From NCBI GenBank assembly GCA_030019485.1, contig JASEEW010000095.1, positions 1 to 6,800 on the forward strand: DNA of 6,800 nucleotides. Reading direction: 5' to 3'. Numbering within the stretch: position 1 is the first letter of the stretch; each line of letters begins with the position of its first letter. Source of the DNA: Thermoplasmatales archaeon (GTDB lineage Archaea; Thermoplasmatota; JASEFT01; JAUWIS01). Shown here piece by piece: positions 6,209 through 6,800 of the stretch. The notes beneath the pieces were generated by a model. That model made no database searches. It was not told where the DNA came from and was given only the letters and a program-made list of their open reading frames with translations. A program made the translations under genes and the position numbers.

Positions 6209-6217
6209 TTATATATC
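6209..6217 (+). promoter_or_regulatory. TATA box for the hairpin leader and beta-helix gene
   Basis: TTATATATC is centred at about 6213, which predicts transcription from about 6239, one base before the outer stem of the hairpin array. An alternative box, TTATAAAAG, lies at 6199-6207. Either would give a leader of roughly 225-240 bases before ATG 6465, far longer than the leaders predicted for the other genes here. Confidence 0.6.
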
Positions 6218-6239
6218 CAAAAACACATTCGATGTTCAC

Positions 6240-6434
6240 TAAACTCCGCAACATGGGATTTTCTCGTAAGATTCTTACCGAAAAACTTTCGGTTCCTCTG
6301 GAAAAGCCTTTTGGCTTTTCCAAGGATCTTACGGAAAAGTCTTTGACTTTTCCTAAGATATTAGGAATTTGCAAGCAAATTCCGTAATATGTTAGGAAAA
6401 CGCTTTTGGCGTTTTCCGTAACATGCGGAGTTTA
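6240..6434 (+). ncRNA. Multi-hairpin structured 5' leader (candidate cis-regulatory RNA)
   Basis: The outer stem TAAACTCCGC (6240-6249) pairs perfectly with GCGGAGTTTA (6425-6434). Inside lie five perfect hairpins: ACCGAAA/TTTCGGT (6277-6283, 6287-6293); a 10-bp stem (6299-6308, 6313-6322); GGAAAAGTC/GACTTTTCC (6333-6341, 6345-6353); GGAATTTGC/GCAAATTCC (6364-6372, 6375-6383); and GGAAAACGC/GCGTTTTCC (6395-6403, 6409-6417). The last three share a design: a 6-bp flank (ATCTTA/TAAGAT, ATATTA/TAATAT, ATGTTA/TAACAT), one unpaired base, then a 9-bp GGAA stem. CGTAAGAT (6265-6272) can also pair with ATCTTACG (6326-6333). I recognise no known riboswitch. The ribosome binding site lies outside the fold. 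It could instead be a mobile palindromic repeat. Confidence 0.6.
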
Positions 6435-6454
6435 CATAAGAAATGAAAAAGTTA

Positions 6455-6461
6455 GGTGAGG
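6455..6461 (+). promoter_or_regulatory. Ribosome binding site GGTGAGG
   Basis: A strong match to the archaeal anti-Shine-Dalgarno sequence, three bases before ATG 6465. It lies 20 bases beyond the closing stem of the hairpin array in an A-rich, apparently unpaired stretch, so simple occlusion by the outer stem is unlikely. Confidence 0.75.
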
Positions 6462-6464
6462 AAA

Positions 6465-6800
6465 ATGAGAAAAAAACTGATAATAATGGTTTGCATAGCA
6501 GCAATGATAATGACAAATCTACCAAACTGGGATGCAGGGGCAGATGTTTCAGGGACACCGTGGTCTGAAACAGGGGACACGCTGGTTGGAAATGCAACGG
6601 TATGGAAAAACGAAATAATAACATTAAACGGAAATCTAACAGTAAATGAAACAGGTAACCTAACAATCAGCAATGTACTGTTAACATTGAATGGTAGTTT
6701 AACAGTAAATGAAACAGGGAAACTTACATTAGACAATGTCACACTACTCATGAACTGTTCTGAAAACGGCTCATATCACATAGAAGTCCAACCCGGCGGG
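6465..6800 (+). CDS. Secreted beta-helix-like repeat protein (partial, N-terminal 112 residues)
   Basis: The gene is open to the right edge. A signal peptide (MRKKLIIMVCIAAMIM, then NLPNWDAGA) has probable cleavage near residue 26. Residues 53-73 and 74-94 are tandem 21-residue repeats, beginning TLNGNLTVNETG and TLNGSLTVNETG and each ending in a stretch such as LTLDNVTL. Their alternating hydrophobic pattern and period resemble the coils of right-handed parallel beta-helices in archaeal surface proteins. N-x-S/T sequons are frequent. GGTGAGG (6455-6461) lies three bases before ATG 6465 and fixes the start. The long hairpin leader precedes it. Function is unknown: it could be a cell-surface structural protein or a carbohydrate-active beta-helix, but no catalytic part is in view. 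Confidence 0.85.
   Translation, partial: MRKKLIIMVCIAAMIMTNLPNWDAGADVSGTPWSETGDTLVGNATVWKNEIITLNGNLTVNETGNLTISNVLLTLNGSLTVNETGKLTLDNVTLLMNCSENGSYHIEVQPGG

Noticed and set aside
6192..6374. 60-residue minus-strand ORF in the hairpin array
   Set aside because: Its sequence comes from the inverted repeats; no ribosome binding site or plausible protein pattern.
6452..6751. 99-residue minus-strand ORF, with another of 101 residues at 6361-6666
   Set aside because: They are antisense to the beta-helix gene, which has a signal peptide, a ribosome binding site and protein repeats. The opposite frames are open because of repetitive codons.

Overview
The window looks like the chromosome of an archaeon. 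Four things point that way: a tRNA gene interrupted by introns, one with a textbook bulge-helix-bulge (BHB) splice motif; TATA-box promoters about 25 bases before leaderless starts; GGTGA-type ribosome binding sites before several other starts; and large secreted proteins rich in N-x-S/T sequons with a C-terminal membrane anchor. I cannot place the lineage from this sequence. All calls come from reading the sequence, without database searches.

Layout. Minus strand, right to left: a two-CBS-domain protein (2520-2026) and a CPA2/Kef-type cation:proton antiporter (2013-826) form a tight pair; then a palindromic repeat (B); then a tRNA-Gly(CCC) gene (739-366) whose 71-nt mature sequence is split into three exons by introns of 101 and 202 nt; then the start of ribulose-phosphate 3-epimerase (319 to beyond base 1). 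Plus strand: a cis-prenyltransferase (uppS family, 2612-3388) diverging from the CBS gene across a shared TATA region; palindromic repeat C; an 858-residue secreted, membrane-anchored surface protein (3516-6092); palindromic repeat D; a TATA box; a roughly 200-nt array of perfect hairpins (6240-6434) that appears to be the 5' leader of the last gene; and the start of a secreted beta-helix-like protein (6465 to beyond 6800).

The genes do not form one pathway. The CBS protein and antiporter probably form one regulated transport unit. The cis-prenyltransferase makes polyprenyl lipid, the likely precursor of the carrier for protein N-glycosylation, and the two neighbouring surface proteins are rich in glycosylation sequons, so a cell-envelope theme is plausible.

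The most unusual content is non-coding: the T-loop intron of the tRNA with a palindromic repeat inside it, the hairpin-array leader with mutually exclusive pairings, and a family of short-word palindromes lying within about 12 bases of all three visible protein-gene ends other than the CBS/antiporter junction.
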